Shown here in pieces: positions 37,440-47,204 of a stretch of 64,000 nt of DNA (its first letter is position 1; every line of letters starts with the position of its first letter). The notes beneath the pieces are model-generated. The model had not been told where the DNA came from. It did no database searches and saw only the letters and a list, made by a program, of their open reading frames with translations. The position numbers and the translations under genes were made by a program. Origin of the DNA: Sphingomonas spermidinifaciens (lineage in GTDB: Bacteria > Pseudomonadota > Alphaproteobacteria > Sphingomonadales > Sphingomonadaceae); contig NZ_NWMW01000002.1 of NCBI RefSeq assembly GCF_002351485.1, positions 1 to 64,000 on the forward strand, read 5' to 3'.

Positions 37440-38033
37440 GTGGCACAAACATGGCCGATGCCCGGACGCAAGCCTTCATTACGGCCTTATGACGCCAAGT
37501 CGCTCGAGCGGTCCGCGCTGCGCTATGTCGAGCGGTTCGCGACGACCCGCGGCAAACTCGCCGATTACCTGACCCGCAAGCTGCGAGAGCGCGGCTGGGC
37601 GGAGGAAAGCGAGCCCCCGGTCGAGGCGCTGGCCGAGCGCTTCGCCGAGCTCGGCTATATCGACGACCGCGCCTGGGGCGAGGCGAAGGCGGCTGCGATG
37701 ACGCGGCGGGGGCTAGGCGCGCGGCGGGTGCGCCAGGCGCTCGGCGCGGCGGGGATCGCGGGCGAGGACATGGCGGCGATCGACGAGGCGGCGGGCGACG
37801 CCGCGGTCGAGAGCGCCGTGGCCTTCGCCCGGCGCAAGCGAATCGGTCCCTTCGGCCCCGGCTCCGATGATCGCGCCGTAATCGAGCGGCAGGTCGGCCA
37901 GATGGTCCGTGCGGGTCATCCGCCCGACCTCGCTCGTCGGATCGCACGGATGGAGCCACCATCGTCCGATCCGGAATTCCGGTTCGAGGACGCTGACGAT
38001 GTTGCAGCGCGACTCAAAAGTTCGCTTTCGTGA
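37440..38033 (+). CDS. recX: RecX family regulatory protein
   Basis: A 197-residue, mainly helical protein with LRYVERFATTRGKLADYLTRKLRERGW and LGYIDDRAWGEAKAAAMTRRGLGARRVRQAL, the three-helix repeats of RecX, which modulates RecA filaments. The C-terminal repeat is weaker. recA is not adjacent. GTG at 37440 or ATG at 37458 may be the start. Confidence 0.85.
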   Translation: MAQTWPMPGRKPSLRPYDAKSLERSALRYVERFATTRGKLADYLTRKLRERGWAEESEPPVEALAERFAELGYIDDRAWGEAKAAAMTRRGLGARRVRQALGAAGIAGEDMAAIDEAAGDAAVESAVAFARRKRIGPFGPGSDDRAVIERQVGQMVRAGHPPDLARRIARMEPPSSDPEFRFEDADDVAARLKSSLS

Positions 38034-38072
38034 AATGCTGTGATAGGCTTACGCCCCGGGGGTAGAGCAATC

Positions 38073-38660
38073 ATGCGTAGCGATCCGCAGGGACGGATGG
38101 AGAATTACGAGGCGCCGGCCTTTCTGTCGGGGGGCAGCATGACCGATCACGATGCCGACGACCGGATCTATTCGGGAACGGTCAAGTGGTTCGACGTGAC
38201 GCGCGGCTTCGGATTCCTCGTCGCCGACGATCCGGCGGTGGGCGATATTCTTGTCCACTTCTCGATACTTCAGGAACATGGCCGGCGCAGCCTGCCCGAG
38301 GGGGCGCGCGTCGAATGCCATGCGCTCCAGCGGCCGCGCGGGCTGCAGGCGCGCGACATCGTGTCGATCGACCTGTCGACCGCGGTCGAGATGCCGCCGC
38401 CGCGCAATGCCGACCGGGTTGACCGCACCAAGCTGATCGACGCCGCCGGCCCGTTCGAGGCGGTGACGGTGAAGTGGTTCAATCGCCTGAAGGGCTATGG
38501 CTTCATCATCCGCGACGGCGCGCCGGGCGACGTGTTCGTCCATATGGAGACGCTGCGCCGCGCGGGGATCGAGGAGGTCGCACCCGACGACCGGCTGCGC
38601 GCGCGCATCGTCGAGGGCGACAAGGGCCCGCTTGCGGTGGCGGTCGAAAAGCCCGAATGA
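38073..38660 (+). CDS. Tandem cold-shock-domain protein
   Basis: About 195 residues with two cold-shock domains, each with the RNP-like motif: [19 protein letters not shown] with DILVHFS, and [19 protein letters not shown] with DVFVHME. They bind single-stranded nucleic acid. Three starts are possible (38073, 38097, 38139), all upstream of the first domain. The ATG of the DUF192 gene overlaps its stop by four bases. Confidence 0.9.
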   Translation: MRSDPQGRMENYEAPAFLSGGSMTDHDADDRIYSGTVKWFDVTRGFGFLVADDPAVGDILVHFSILQEHGRRSLPEGARVECHALQRPRGLQARDIVSIDLSTAVEMPPPRNADRVDRTKLIDAAGPFEAVTVKWFNRLKGYGFIIRDGAPGDVFVHMETLRRAGIEEVAPDDRLRARIVEGDKGPLAVAVEKPE

Positions 38661-39163
38661 TCGCGCGCATGTTGACGCGCACGCTTTTCCTGGCGCTCGC
38701 CGCCGGGCTCTTCCCGCTCACCGCCTGTACCGGCGGCGGCGCCGCGCCCCTCTCCGCCGAGGAGCAGGCCAAGGGGATCGTCCCCGTGACGGTGACGACC
38801 AAGTCGGGCAGCCATGTGTTCAAGGCCGAGCCCGCCAAGACGCCGGCCGAGCAGCAGCGCGGGCTGATGTTCCGCACCGACCTGACCGACACCTCTGCGA
38901 TGCTGTTCTGGCCCTATCCGGCCGAGGGCGGCGGCCCGCGCGAGGCGAGCTTCTGGATGAAGGACACGCCGACCGCGCTCGACCTCATCTTCATCCGCCC
39001 CGACGGTACCATCGCCCGCATCGGCCGCGGCGAACCCTTCGACGAGACGCCCGTCGTGTCGGGCGAGCCGGTGGGCGCGGTGCTCGAGGTCAAGGCCGGT
39101 GTCGCCGCCATGACCGGCATGGCCGAGGGCGACAAGGTGAGCTGGCCGGGCGGGCCAGCTTAG
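38657..39163 (+). CDS. DUF192 lipoprotein
   Basis: A 168-residue protein with a lipoprotein signal ([15 protein letters not shown]) and the DUF192 domain: [41 protein letters not shown] and [18 protein letters not shown]. The family is widespread and of unknown function. The first four bases overlap the cold-shock gene, so the two are co-translated. Confidence 0.9.
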   Translation: MIARMLTRTLFLALAAGLFPLTACTGGGAAPLSAEEQAKGIVPVTVTTKSGSHVFKAEPAKTPAEQQRGLMFRTDLTDTSAMLFWPYPAEGGGPREASFWMKDTPTALDLIFIRPDGTIARIGRGEPFDETPVVSGEPVGAVLEVKAGVAAMTGMAEGDKVSWPGGPA

Positions 39164-39198
39164 GGGCGAAGGAAGCACCCTTCGTTCAAACCGGCGTC

Positions 39199-39218
39199 AT
39201 CCCGGCGATGGCCGGGAT
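39199..39218. repeat. Palindrome between DUF192 and bpt genes
   Basis: ATCCCGGC/GCCGGGAT is a perfect 8-bp stem with a GATG loop. It belongs to the ATCCCGGCGAxGGCCGGGAT-type repeat frequent in sphingomonad intergenic DNA, and may end both convergent genes. Confidence 0.65.
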
Positions 39219-39291
39219 CCCTGAGTGGTATCGCACTACGCGCGGCCGAAGGCCCCAGCCTTTACCGGGGCGACGTTCCCACGAATGCTGA

Positions 39292-40065
39292 TCAGACCAA
39301 TTCGGCGACCTTCGCCGGTGCCGCCGCCGCTTCCGCTGGCATCTCGCGCCAGCCGGCGGCGCCGAGCACCTCGAGCGGCCGGAAGCGCGCCTTGTAGGCC
39401 ATGCGCGCCGATCCCTTCACCCAATAGCCGAGATAGACGTAAGGGAGGCCCACCGACCTCGCGCGCGCGATATGGTCGAGGATGATGAAGGTGCCGAGCC
39501 CCGGGCGCGCATCGGGGCCGGCATCGTAATAGCTGTAGATCATCGACAGGCCGTCGGCCTGCTGGTCGGTGATACACGCGCCGACGAGCTTGCCCGGGCG
39601 GCCGTTCGCCGACGGCTCGCGATATTCGATCACGAAGGATCGGACGGGGCTGTGCTCGACCATGTCGGCATAGTCCTGCTCGTCCATGCCCGCCATGCCG
39701 CCGCCGGGATGCCGGCTGGCGAGATATTGCTGGAGCAGCTCGAACTGCTCGTCGGTGGCCCAGGGGCGGCAAGCGCTGACCTCGAGGTCGGCCATGCGGC
39801 GCATCAGCTTGCGATGGGTGGCGTTCGGCGTGAAGCGATCGGCGACGACGCGCACTGACTGGCAGGCGTTGCAGCTGGGGCAGGACGGGCGATAGGCGAC
39901 CGACTGGCTGCGTCGAAAGCCGATCCGGCCGAGCGCGTCGTTAAGCTCGCCGGCATGCTGGCCATTGAGCTCGGTGAATACCTTCCGCTCCTGCCGGCCA
40001 GGCAGATAGGGGCATGGCGAGGGGCTCGTCACGAAGAAGCGCGGAAAACGGAACGGTGCGGTCAC
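39292..40065 (-). CDS. bpt: Aspartate/glutamate leucyltransferase
   Basis: It adds Leu from Leu-tRNA to proteins with N-terminal Asp or Glu, marking them for ClpS/ClpAP. The 257-residue protein has the cysteine-rich N-terminus [13 protein letters not shown] and [12 protein letters not shown], and the GNAT-fold end with YSYYDAG and [14 protein letters not shown]. Confidence 0.95.
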   Translation of the reverse strand: MTAPFRFPRFFVTSPSPCPYLPGRQERKVFTELNGQHAGELNDALGRIGFRRSQSVAYRPSCPSCNACQSVRVVADRFTPNATHRKLMRRMADLEVSACRPWATDEQFELLQQYLASRHPGGGMAGMDEQDYADMVEHSPVRSFVIEYREPSANGRPGKLVGACITDQQADGLSMIYSYYDAGPDARPGLGTFIILDHIARARSVGLPYVYLGYWVKGSARMAYKARFRPLEVLGAAGWREMPAEAAAAPAKVAELV

Positions 40066-40290
40066 GCTTCGCGAAGCCCCTCTTACCGGGCCGCGGCATG
40101 CGGCCCGAACCCAATATGCAGGGGGCGATTCGCGATGAAAAGGCGGTTTACCACGAAAAGAACGTTAACGTGTGCCGGACCGACTGCCAGGCCGGCACGC
40201 CCCCGTTTGCACACCTGTCTATCATGGTTGCGCCACGCGCAGAATCGGGGGCTGACTCGGTTTGGCGTCGTCCGGATTCGCTTTGGCGTA
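40066..40290. other. 225-base gap between ilvA and bpt
   Basis: Both flanking genes read on the minus strand. The interval has an imperfect hairpin near 40173-40200 (TGCCGG/CCGGCA around about 13 bases) and a locally A-rich stretch around 40137-40168, which could hold the bpt promoter. I see no coding sequence. Confidence 0.4.
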
Positions 40291-41535
40291 TCAGGCGAGT
40301 TCGACGAGGCTCACTTCATAGCTCGCCGCGCGCAGCGCCTCGATCAGCCGGTCGAGATGCGGGCGATCGCGCGTTTCGCACTCGATGTCGGTGATGAGGC
40401 CCTTGGCCGGCAGCGTCGTGAACACGCGCTGGTGATAGATCTCGATAATGTTGACGGCCTGCTCGTGAAAGATCTTGGCGACGCCGAACAACGCGCCCGG
40501 CCGGTCCTGAAGCCGAACGCGCAGCCGCGCGAGCCTTCCTGAGCGGGCGAGGTCGCGGAGCAGGACGTTGGCGAGGAGGCGCGTGTCGATATTGCCGCCG
40601 CACAGGACGATGCCGATGTGCCGCCCCGCGAACCGCTCCTTGTGCGAGAGGAGGGCGGCCAGGCCTGCGGCACCCGCCCCCTCGACCACGGTCTTCTCGA
40701 TCTGGAGAAGGAGGCTCACCGATTCCTCAAGGCTGCGTTCGCTGACCAGCACGATGTCGTCGACCAGCGCCTGAACAATCTGCGCCGTCAGGCCGCCCGG
40801 CTCCTTGACGGCGATCCCCTCGGCCAGCGTGTCGCCGCCGATCGGCCGGCTCTCGCCAGAGACGCGATTGTACATCGAGGGGTAGAGCTCGGCCTGAACC
40901 CCGATGACCTCGATAGCCCGCGCCTGCGCCTTGGCGACGGTGGCGATACCCGAGATGAGCCCGCCGCCGCCGATCGGCACGACGAAGCTGTCGATGCCGG
41001 GCGCGTCCTCCAGCATCTCGAGCGCGATCGTCCCCTGCCCCGCGACGATGCGCGGATCGTCGAACGGGTGGACGAAGGTATAGCCGTTCGACGCCTCGAG
41101 CTTGCGGGCATGGGCATAGGCTTCGTCGAAGGTCTCGCCCTCGAGGATCACGGTCGCGCCGTGTCCCTCGGTCTGCGTCACCTTCACCGTGGGCGTCGGG
41201 CGCGGCATGACGATGGTGACGGGGATGCCGAGGCGGATGCCGTGATAGGCAAGGCCCTGTGCATGATTGCCTGCCGAGGCGGCGATGACGCCCTTGGCCC
41301 GCTGCTCGGTCGACAGCTGGAGCAGGGTGTTGAGCGCTCCGCGCTCCTTATAGGCGGCGGTGAACTGGAGATTCTCGAACTTCAGATACACCGTCGCGCC
41401 GACGAACTGGGACAGCGTCTTGCTGACCAATGTGGGCGTGCGAACGACAGATCCGGCAATGCGCGCGCGCGCCGCGAACACGTCGTCTAGCGTGACCGGC
41501 GGTTCGGCCGGGGCGGGCGATGCGAGGCTTGCCAT
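40291..41535 (-). CDS. ilvA: Threonine ammonia-lyase with ACT domain
   Basis: It deaminates threonine to 2-oxobutanoate. The 414-residue protein has the PLP lysine in TAAYKERGALN, the glycine loop VVPIGGGGLISGIA, SAGNHAQGLAYH, and one C-terminal ACT-type regulatory domain (LQDRPGALFGVAKIFHEQAVNIIEIYHQR) rather than the two of E. coli IlvA. It could work in isoleucine synthesis together with ilvD 5 kb away. Confidence 0.95.
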   Translation of the reverse strand: MASLASPAPAEPPVTLDDVFAARARIAGSVVRTPTLVSKTLSQFVGATVYLKFENLQFTAAYKERGALNTLLQLSTEQRAKGVIAASAGNHAQGLAYHGIRLGIPVTIVMPRPTPTVKVTQTEGHGATVILEGETFDEAYAHARKLEASNGYTFVHPFDDPRIVAGQGTIALEMLEDAPGIDSFVVPIGGGGLISGIATVAKAQARAIEVIGVQAELYPSMYNRVSGESRPIGGDTLAEGIAVKEPGGLTAQIVQALVDDIVLVSERSLEESVSLLLQIEKTVVEGAGAAGLAALLSHKERFAGRHIGIVLCGGNIDTRLLANVLLRDLARSGRLARLRVRLQDRPGALFGVAKIFHEQAVNIIEIYHQRVFTTLPAKGLITDIECETRDRPHLDRLIEALRAASYEVSLVELA

Positions 41536-41612
41536 GGATCGCCCCTAGCGGATCGGGCGCGCGGGGGGAACGGGGTTGCGATCCGGGACCGGCGGGCCAA
41601 GCTTGGGCGGCG

Positions 41613-41945
41613 ATGCACCACCATTTCTTCTCGCTCCGCATCGCCGCGATCGTCATGGTTGCCGCGGTCGTGGTGGCGTCGATCGACCTCTGGATCAACG
41701 GCTTCGTCACAGTCGCCGACCCCGACCGGCAACTCGTCGCTGCGGTCCTGCGCGACGGCGACGGCGATCGGCCGATGCGGCCGATGGCCGAGGGCTTCTG
41801 GGCGGGCCGTGCGCGGGGCGACGGATCGATCGTGATGCGCTGCGAGAACGGTGCCGAGCTGCCCGGACCCTACATCACCAACGGCGTCGTCGTGCGCGAG
41901 ACGGTCGCGCCGGGCGCTTGCGCCGCCGCGCGGAGGGGGCGATAG
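41613..41945 (+). CDS. Small exported or anchored protein of unknown function
   Basis: A 110-residue protein with an N-terminal hydrophobic stretch (FFSLRIAAIVMVAAVVVASIDLWI) and a polar rest containing two cysteines, likely in the periplasm. Nothing in it is familiar to me. It ends 8 bases before the dehydrogenase start, so the two may share a transcript. Confidence 0.6.
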   Translation: MHHHFFSLRIAAIVMVAAVVVASIDLWINGFVTVADPDRQLVAAVLRDGDGDRPMRPMAEGFWAGRARGDGSIVMRCENGAELPGPYITNGVVVRETVAPGACAAARRGR

Positions 41946-41953
41946 GCGGGTTC

Positions 41954-42811
41954 ATGGCAAAGCTCGCATTTCTGGGACTGGGCGTCATGGGCGCGCCGAT
42001 GGCGGGGCATCTGGCGAAGGCCGGGCACGACGTCACGGTATTCAACCGCACCCGCGCCAAGGCCGACGCCTGGGTCGCGGCAAATGGCGCGCGCGCGGCG
42101 GCCAGCCCCGCCGAGGCGGCCGAGGGTGCGGCGGCGGTATTCGCCTGTGTCGGCAACGACGACGACCTGGCCCAGGTGACGCTGGGCGACGGTGGCTGCT
42201 TCGCGACGATGCCCGACGACGCCGTATTCGTCGACCACACCACCGTCTCCGCCGCGATCGCGCGCGAGCTGGCGGGCAAGCGCGGTCTCGTCGTCGATGC
42301 GCCGGTCTCGGGCGGGCAGGCGGGGGCCGAGGCGGGCAAGCTGTCGGTGATGTGCGGCGGCAGCGCGGCGGCGGTCGCGGCGGCGCGGCCGTTCATGGAA
42401 GCCTATTCGGCGCGCATCGTCCATGTGGGCGAGCCGGGCGCGGGGCAGACGACCAAGATGGTCAACCAGATCTGCATCGCCGGCGTGCTGCAGGGGGTTA
42501 GCGAGGCACTCCGCTTCGCGCAGTCGTCAGACCTCGACCTCGACAAGGTGCTCGAGGCGATCTCGGGCGGGGCGGCACAGAGCTGGCAGATGGTCAATCG
42601 CTGGCCGACCATGGCGAAGGACGAGTTCGACTTCGGCTTCGCGATCGACTGGATGCGCAAGGATCTGGGCCTCGCGCTCGACGAGGCGAAGCGGAACGGC
42701 GCGCTGCTGCCGATGACGGCGCTGGTCGATCAATTCTATGCCGAGGTGCAGAAGGCCGGCGGCGGGCGCAAGGACACGAGCGCGCTGGTGACGCGGTTGC
42801 CGAAGCGGTGA
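41954..42811 (+). CDS. NAD(P)-dependent beta-hydroxyacid dehydrogenase
   Basis: The 285-residue protein has the nucleotide motif LAFLGLGVMGAPMAGHLAKAG, the substrate-binding DAPVSGGQAGAEAGKLSVMCGG, and the catalytic lysine in GQTTKMVNQI, as in 3-hydroxyisobutyrate and tartronate semialdehyde reductases. The exact substrate cannot be fixed from these motifs. Confidence 0.9.
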   Translation: MAKLAFLGLGVMGAPMAGHLAKAGHDVTVFNRTRAKADAWVAANGARAAASPAEAAEGAAAVFACVGNDDDLAQVTLGDGGCFATMPDDAVFVDHTTVSAAIARELAGKRGLVVDAPVSGGQAGAEAGKLSVMCGGSAAAVAAARPFMEAYSARIVHVGEPGAGQTTKMVNQICIAGVLQGVSEALRFAQSSDLDLDKVLEAISGGAAQSWQMVNRWPTMAKDEFDFGFAIDWMRKDLGLALDEAKRNGALLPMTALVDQFYAEVQKAGGGRKDTSALVTRLPKR

Positions 42812-42851
42812 GAAACGAAGAAGCGGGGTCGAGGATCAAGACCGGGGCGAC

Positions 42852-42885
42852 GAAGGAATCTACGGGCCGGTATCCCGGTTCCTTC
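42852..42885. terminator. Possible bidirectional terminator
   Basis: GAAGGAA (42852-42858) and TTCCTTC (42879-42885), with inner CGGG/CCCG, form an interrupted stem between the convergent dehydrogenase and lipoprotein genes. Confidence 0.4.
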
Positions 42886-42887
42886 TT

Positions 42888-43700
42888 CTACCTCACCGCG
42901 AATTCATCACGATAATAGGGCTTTGCCGCTCCGATCAACGCCTTGGTGACGGGGAGTGTCACCTCGAACGTGCCCTCGGCGTAAGGGCCGGCGACATACG
43001 GCCCGACGAGCAGGCCGATCCGATCGATCTTCTGCCGGTTCGTCGATCCCAGGATCAGCGTCGCTTCGGCCACGTCGGGGCAGTTGTTGAAGGCGTCGTT
43101 CGATCGGACCACAGGCACGCCGCGCCGCTGCTGCCGCAGCCGGTCGATCTCTGCGCAAAAGGCGGTGCCCACCGCCCGTTGAATCGCCTCGGACGAAACG
43201 AACAGCTCGGTCGGCGCCAGCCGCCGACCCGCCGCCTTGTCCCAGACCAGCGCGTCGAAGCCCGGGCTGCCATGCGCACCCCCGGAATAGACATAGATTT
43301 CGGCAGACAGGCTGAGCAGGCGCGGCGTGTCGGTCACGACCTGCCAGCTTGTGGTTGAGTCATAAGGCCGGAAGTCGAATCCGCCGACCTCGGCCTCCTT
43401 GCGGAACGCGGCGGTGTCTTTGTCGAGCTCTGCCTGCAACGCCGCGCGCCGCCCGGCGAGCCAGCGCGCGAGCGGGGGGATCGCCGCTGCCTCGGCCGGG
43501 TAGCTATATTCGAAACTGTAGTTGTCGGTCTTCAGCGCGGTCCTGCTCGGCCGGGCTGCGGGCGAGGGCGTCGGCGACGGGGCCGGCGCTGTCGCAACGG
43601 GGGGTGCAGCATCGTTCCCGCCCGGCATTGCGGGCTGCTCGGGCGCAGGGTCGCACGCCGTGAGGAGGGCACCGAGCCCCAGCATCGCTACCGTCCGCAT
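42888..43700 (-). CDS. Lipoprotein with DUF4163/DUF3298-like domains
   Basis: A 270-residue protein with a lipoprotein signal (MLGLGALLTACDPAP), a Pro/Ala-rich linker, then an N-terminal part YSFEYSYPAEA and a C-terminal part with LSAEIYVYSGGAHGSPGFDALVWD, the GGAH signature of DUF3298 (RsiV-like). Such domains bind lysozyme in RsiV, but no sigma factor lies here. A much longer open frame on this strand is antisense to the next gene and is not real. Confidence 0.8.
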   Translation of the reverse strand: MRTVAMLGLGALLTACDPAPEQPAMPGGNDAAPPVATAPAPSPTPSPAARPSRTALKTDNYSFEYSYPAEAAAIPPLARWLAGRRAALQAELDKDTAAFRKEAEVGGFDFRPYDSTTSWQVVTDTPRLLSLSAEIYVYSGGAHGSPGFDALVWDKAAGRRLAPTELFVSSEAIQRAVGTAFCAEIDRLRQQRRGVPVVRSNDAFNNCPDVAEATLILGSTNRQKIDRIGLLVGPYVAGPYAEGTFEVTLPVTKALIGAAKPYYRDEFAVR

Positions 43701-43742
43701 CACGCCCTCGCCAAAAACCCGAGCAAGCCATATGGCAGCGCG

Positions 43743-45527
43743 ATGATGCTTCTCAACCGCTTCCTCGCCCGACCGACCCGCCACGCCGCCCTGCTGCTTG
43801 CCGCCACCGCGCTCGCGGCGCCGGCCCTCGCCGACGGGCTGATCGACAATGTCGACGGCGTGACGCTTGACGAGAAGGGCCGGCCCGAGCGTTTCACCGG
43901 CATCCTGATCGACGAGGACGGCAGGATCACCCGCGTGCTCGGCCGCAAGGACAAGCGGCCGGAGAAGCTCGACTGGCGCACCGACATGAAGGGTCGCGTC
44001 GTCCTGCCCGGCATGATCGACGCGCACGGGCATTTTATGGAGCTGGGGTTCAAGGCGCTGTCGCTCGACCTGTCGGACACCAAGACGTTCGAAGAGGCGA
44101 AGGCGAAGATCGCCGCCTATGCCGCTGCCAATCCCAACCGGCCATGGATCACCGGCGGCGGCTGGAACCAGGAGAAATGGGGCCTCGGCCGTTTTCCGAC
44201 CGCGGCCGAACTCGACGCGATCGTGCCGGGCAAGCCCGTCTGGCTCGACCGGGTGGACGGCCACGCGGCCTGGGCGAACTCGGCGGCGATGAAGGCGGCG
44301 GGCGTGACCGCGAAGAGCGTCGCGCCCACAGGTGGACGGATCGAGAAACTGCCGAGCGGCGCGCCTTCGGGCGTGTTCGTCGACGCGGCGATGGCGCTCG
44401 TCGCCAAGGCGGTGCCCCCCGCCCCCCCGCGTGAGCGCAATGCGGCGTTCCTCGAGGCGCAGCGCATCCTCCTGTCCAATGGCATCACCGCGACGGCGGA
44501 CATGGGCACCAGCCTCGATGACTGGCTGACCTATCGCTACATGGGCGACCGCAATCTGCTGCGCATCCACATCATGAGCTATGCCAATTCGGTCGAGACG
44601 GCAGTGCGCGTAGGGGTAAGCGGGCCGACGCCGTGGCTCTACAACGATCGCCTCAGGATGGGCGGGATCAAGCTCTATCTTGATGGCGCGCTGGGGTCGC
44701 GCGGCGCGTGGCTGAAGGCACCCTATGCCGATGCGCCCGGCCAGACCGGGCTGCCGCTCCAGAACGATACGCAGCTTTTGAACCAGATGAGCCGCGGGGC
44801 GATGGACGGGTTTCAGCTGGCGGTCCACGCGATCGGCGACCGCGCCAATGCCGAGGTGCTGGCCGCGATCGAGGAGCTGTCGAGCAGCTATACCGGCGAC
44901 CGGCGCTGGCGGATCGAACATGCGCAGATCGTCGATCCCGCCGACTTGGCCGCCTTCGGCCGGAACGGTGTCGTCGCCTCGATGCAGCCCGTCCACCAGA
45001 CGAGCGACCGGGTGATGGCGGAGACGCGACTGGGCGCGCAGCGGCTCACCGGCGCCTATGCGTGGAAGTCGATCGGCGCGACCGGTTCGCGCGTCGCCTT
45101 CGGCTCGGACTATCCGGTTGAGAGCCCCAATCCCTTTGCCGGCTGGGCGGCGGGCTTCACGCGCCAGGATGCGGATGGCCAGCCGTTCGGCGGCTGGCGG
45201 CCGGAAGAAGCACTGACGCGCGAGGCGGCGTGGCGCGCCTTTACGATCGACGCGGCCTATGCCGGGTTCGCCGAAACCCGGCTGGGGCGGATCGCCCCCG
45301 GGATGCGCGCCGACTTCATCGTCGTCGATCGCGATCCGACGATGGCCGCGCCGGCGGAGCTGCGCGCGACGCGCGTACTTGAGACCTGGGTCAATGGCGA
45401 GAAGGTGTGGGTCGAGGGCCAGCGCGCGCTGCCCGTGCCAGAGGGCGGGTCCGCGCCGGTCAAGGCGGGGCCGGTCGAGCCGGGGCGGTATCCTCCCCGC
45501 AACGGGGAGGTGCCAGGCGAACCCTGA
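43743..45527 (+). CDS. Exported amidohydrolase family 3 (YtcJ-like)
   Basis: The 594-residue protein has a signal peptide (ALLLAATALAAPALA), the metal motif MIDAHGHFMELG, GGWNQEKWG, the metal His in RIEHAQIV and the Asp in AFGSDYPVE. Substrates in this family are mostly unknown. The last residues (RYPPRNGEVPGEP) are encoded by an intergenic-type repeat that has run into the reading frame, so the true ancestral end was probably shorter. Confidence 0.88.
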   Translation: MMLLNRFLARPTRHAALLLAATALAAPALADGLIDNVDGVTLDEKGRPERFTGILIDEDGRITRVLGRKDKRPEKLDWRTDMKGRVVLPGMIDAHGHFMELGFKALSLDLSDTKTFEEAKAKIAAYAAANPNRPWITGGGWNQEKWGLGRFPTAAELDAIVPGKPVWLDRVDGHAAWANSAAMKAAGVTAKSVAPTGGRIEKLPSGAPSGVFVDAAMALVAKAVPPAPPRERNAAFLEAQRILLSNGITATADMGTSLDDWLTYRYMGDRNLLRIHIMSYANSVETAVRVGVSGPTPWLYNDRLRMGGIKLYLDGALGSRGAWLKAPYADAPGQTGLPLQNDTQLLNQMSRGAMDGFQLAVHAIGDRANAEVLAAIEELSSSYTGDRRWRIEHAQIVDPADLAAFGRNGVVASMQPVHQTSDRVMAETRLGAQRLTGAYAWKSIGATGSRVAFGSDYPVESPNPFAGWAAGFTRQDADGQPFGGWRPEEALTREAAWRAFTIDAAYAGFAETRLGRIAPGMRADFIVVDRDPTMAAPAELRATRVLETWVNGEKVWVEGQRALPVPEGGSAPVKAGPVEPGRYPPRNGEVPGEP

Positions 45528-45612
45528 CGGAAGGGGGGCGCCGCGAGCGCGGTGCGTGCGACCCGCCCCCTCCACTGCCGGCGGCGGTCTCCCTCCCCCT
45601 GGCGGGGGAAGG
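45492..45612. repeat. Palindromic repeat cluster, partly inside the amidohydrolase gene
   Basis: CCTCCCCG/CGGGGAGG with a CAA loop (45492-45510) lies within the last codons of the amidohydrolase. After about 80 bases an inverted-type partner, CCCTCCCCCTGGCGGGGGAAGG, follows at the POT gene stop. The layout repeats that at 35393-35570: two CT-rich hairpins flanking a spacer. Confidence 0.7.
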
Positions 45613-45614
45613 TT

Positions 45615-47204
45615 TTACACCTTGAGCTCGCCGCCCGTCCGCGTGCCGGGCGCCGCCGGCTCGGCGAGTTCCGCCTCACCCGCCAGTGCGTGGTCGGCAT
45701 CGCCCAGCGTGTCGAGGTGCATCAGCCGCGCCACGAACGGTGCGACCGCCAGCACGCCGACGCCCACCGCGGCGGAGAACCAGCCGATCGTCGAATAGAC
45801 CTCGAGCACGCGCTCCGGCCCCGCACCCTCGCCGCCGGTCGCCTGAGCGATCAGGCTGGCGATGAAGTTGCCGCCTGCGGTCGCGAGGAACCAGGCACCC
45901 ATCATCAGCCCGGTCATGCTCGCGACCGACAGCCGCGTCATGTTGGACAGGCCCACGGGCGAGAAGCACAGCTCGGCCATGGTGTGGAGCAGGTAGACCG
46001 CGAAGATGAAGATCACCGGCGTCAGCTCGCCCGGGGTGCTCGCCGCGCCCGCAACGAGGACGAGGAAGCCGAGGCCGACGACGATCAGGCCGATGCCGAA
46101 CTTGAACGGCGCGCTGGGCTCCAGCCCGCGCTTGTTCAGGAACGTCCACAGCCACGCGAAGATGGGCGCGAGGATGATGATGAAGATCGAATTGACCGAC
46201 TGGAACACCGACGCGGGCACTTCCCAGCCGAGGATGGTCCGGTCGACCTGACGATCGGTGTAGAGGTTGAGCGACGATCCCGCCTGCTCGAACAGCGCCC
46301 AGAATAGTGGGCACAACGTGATGAGGAACAAGGCGGCAAAGATGCGGTCGCGGTCCTCGCGCGCCAGCTTTGCGACCGCCTTCCATACGATGAAGGCGTA
46401 AGTGATGACGAAGCACGTCATCAGCGCCCAGCCGACCGCATTCTGGAAGCGGATCAGCCACCACGAGATGCCGACACCGACAACGGCGCCCAGATAGATG
46501 ATCCATTCGCGCGACAGACCGGCTGCGACCGGCGCCTTGAGCAGTGCGCGGTTTGGCGGCTCGCCTGCGCCTCGCAACTCGTGGCCGAAGATGATGAAGA
46601 CGATCAGCCCCGCGACCATGCCGACGCCCGCCGCGCCGAAGCCCCACGACCAGCCCACTGTCTCGCCGAGGATACCCACCGCGATCGGCCCCAGCCACCC
46701 GCCCAGGTTGATGCCCATGTAGAAGATCGAAAAGGCCGGGTCGCGCCGCGGATCGTCGCGCCGGTAAAGCTGACCGACAAGGACCGAGATGTTCGCCTTG
46801 AGGAAGCCGGTGCCGATGATGATCGAGGCAAGCCCCAGGTAGAAGCCGTCGAGATAAAGGCCCTGTTGCCCCGCCGGTCCTTCGAACAGCGCGATCATCA
46901 GATGACCCGCGGCGATGAAGAATCCGCCGACCAGCACCGCCTGCCGCGCGCCGAGATAGCGGTCGGCCAGATAGCCGCCGAGCACGGGCGTGATGTACAC
47001 CATCGAGGTGTAGGCGCCGTAGATTGCATAGGCGGGCTCGTCGCCGAACAGGAAATGCTTGGTCAGAAACAGGATTAGGATTGCGCGCATCCCGTAATAG
47101 GAAAAGCGCTCCCACATCTCGGCGAAGAACAGCACGAACAGGCCGCGCGGGTGGCCGAGAAACTCCTTCGCCGCCGGCGCGGCGGGGGCTTGTCCAGTCG
47201 CCAT
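45615..47204 (-). CDS. POT-family proton:peptide symporter
   Basis: The 529-residue protein with 14 likely helices has the POT signature FFAEMWERFSYYGMRAILILFLT, GGYLADRYLGARQAVLVGG and FSIFYMGINLGGWLGP. The ExxERFxYYG motif couples protons to di- or tripeptide uptake. It is a single gene, divergent from the nitroreductase. Confidence 0.94.
   Translation of the reverse strand: MATGQAPAAPAAKEFLGHPRGLFVLFFAEMWERFSYYGMRAILILFLTKHFLFGDEPAYAIYGAYTSMVYITPVLGGYLADRYLGARQAVLVGGFFIAAGHLMIALFEGPAGQQGLYLDGFYLGLASIIIGTGFLKANISVLVGQLYRRDDPRRDPAFSIFYMGINLGGWLGPIAVGILGETVGWSWGFGAAGVGMVAGLIVFIIFGHELRGAGEPPNRALLKAPVAAGLSREWIIYLGAVVGVGISWWLIRFQNAVGWALMTCFVITYAFIVWKAVAKLAREDRDRIFAALFLITLCPLFWALFEQAGSSLNLYTDRQVDRTILGWEVPASVFQSVNSIFIIILAPIFAWLWTFLNKRGLEPSAPFKFGIGLIVVGLGFLVLVAGAASTPGELTPVIFIFAVYLLHTMAELCFSPVGLSNMTRLSVASMTGLMMGAWFLATAGGNFIASLIAQATGGEGAGPERVLEVYSTIGWFSAAVGVGVLAVAPFVARLMHLDTLGDADHALAGEAELAEPAAPGTRTGGELKV

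Noticed and set aside
42888-45575. 895-codon minus-strand frame
   Set aside because: Only its last 270 codons (42888-43700) form a real lipoprotein; the rest is antisense to the amidohydrolase.
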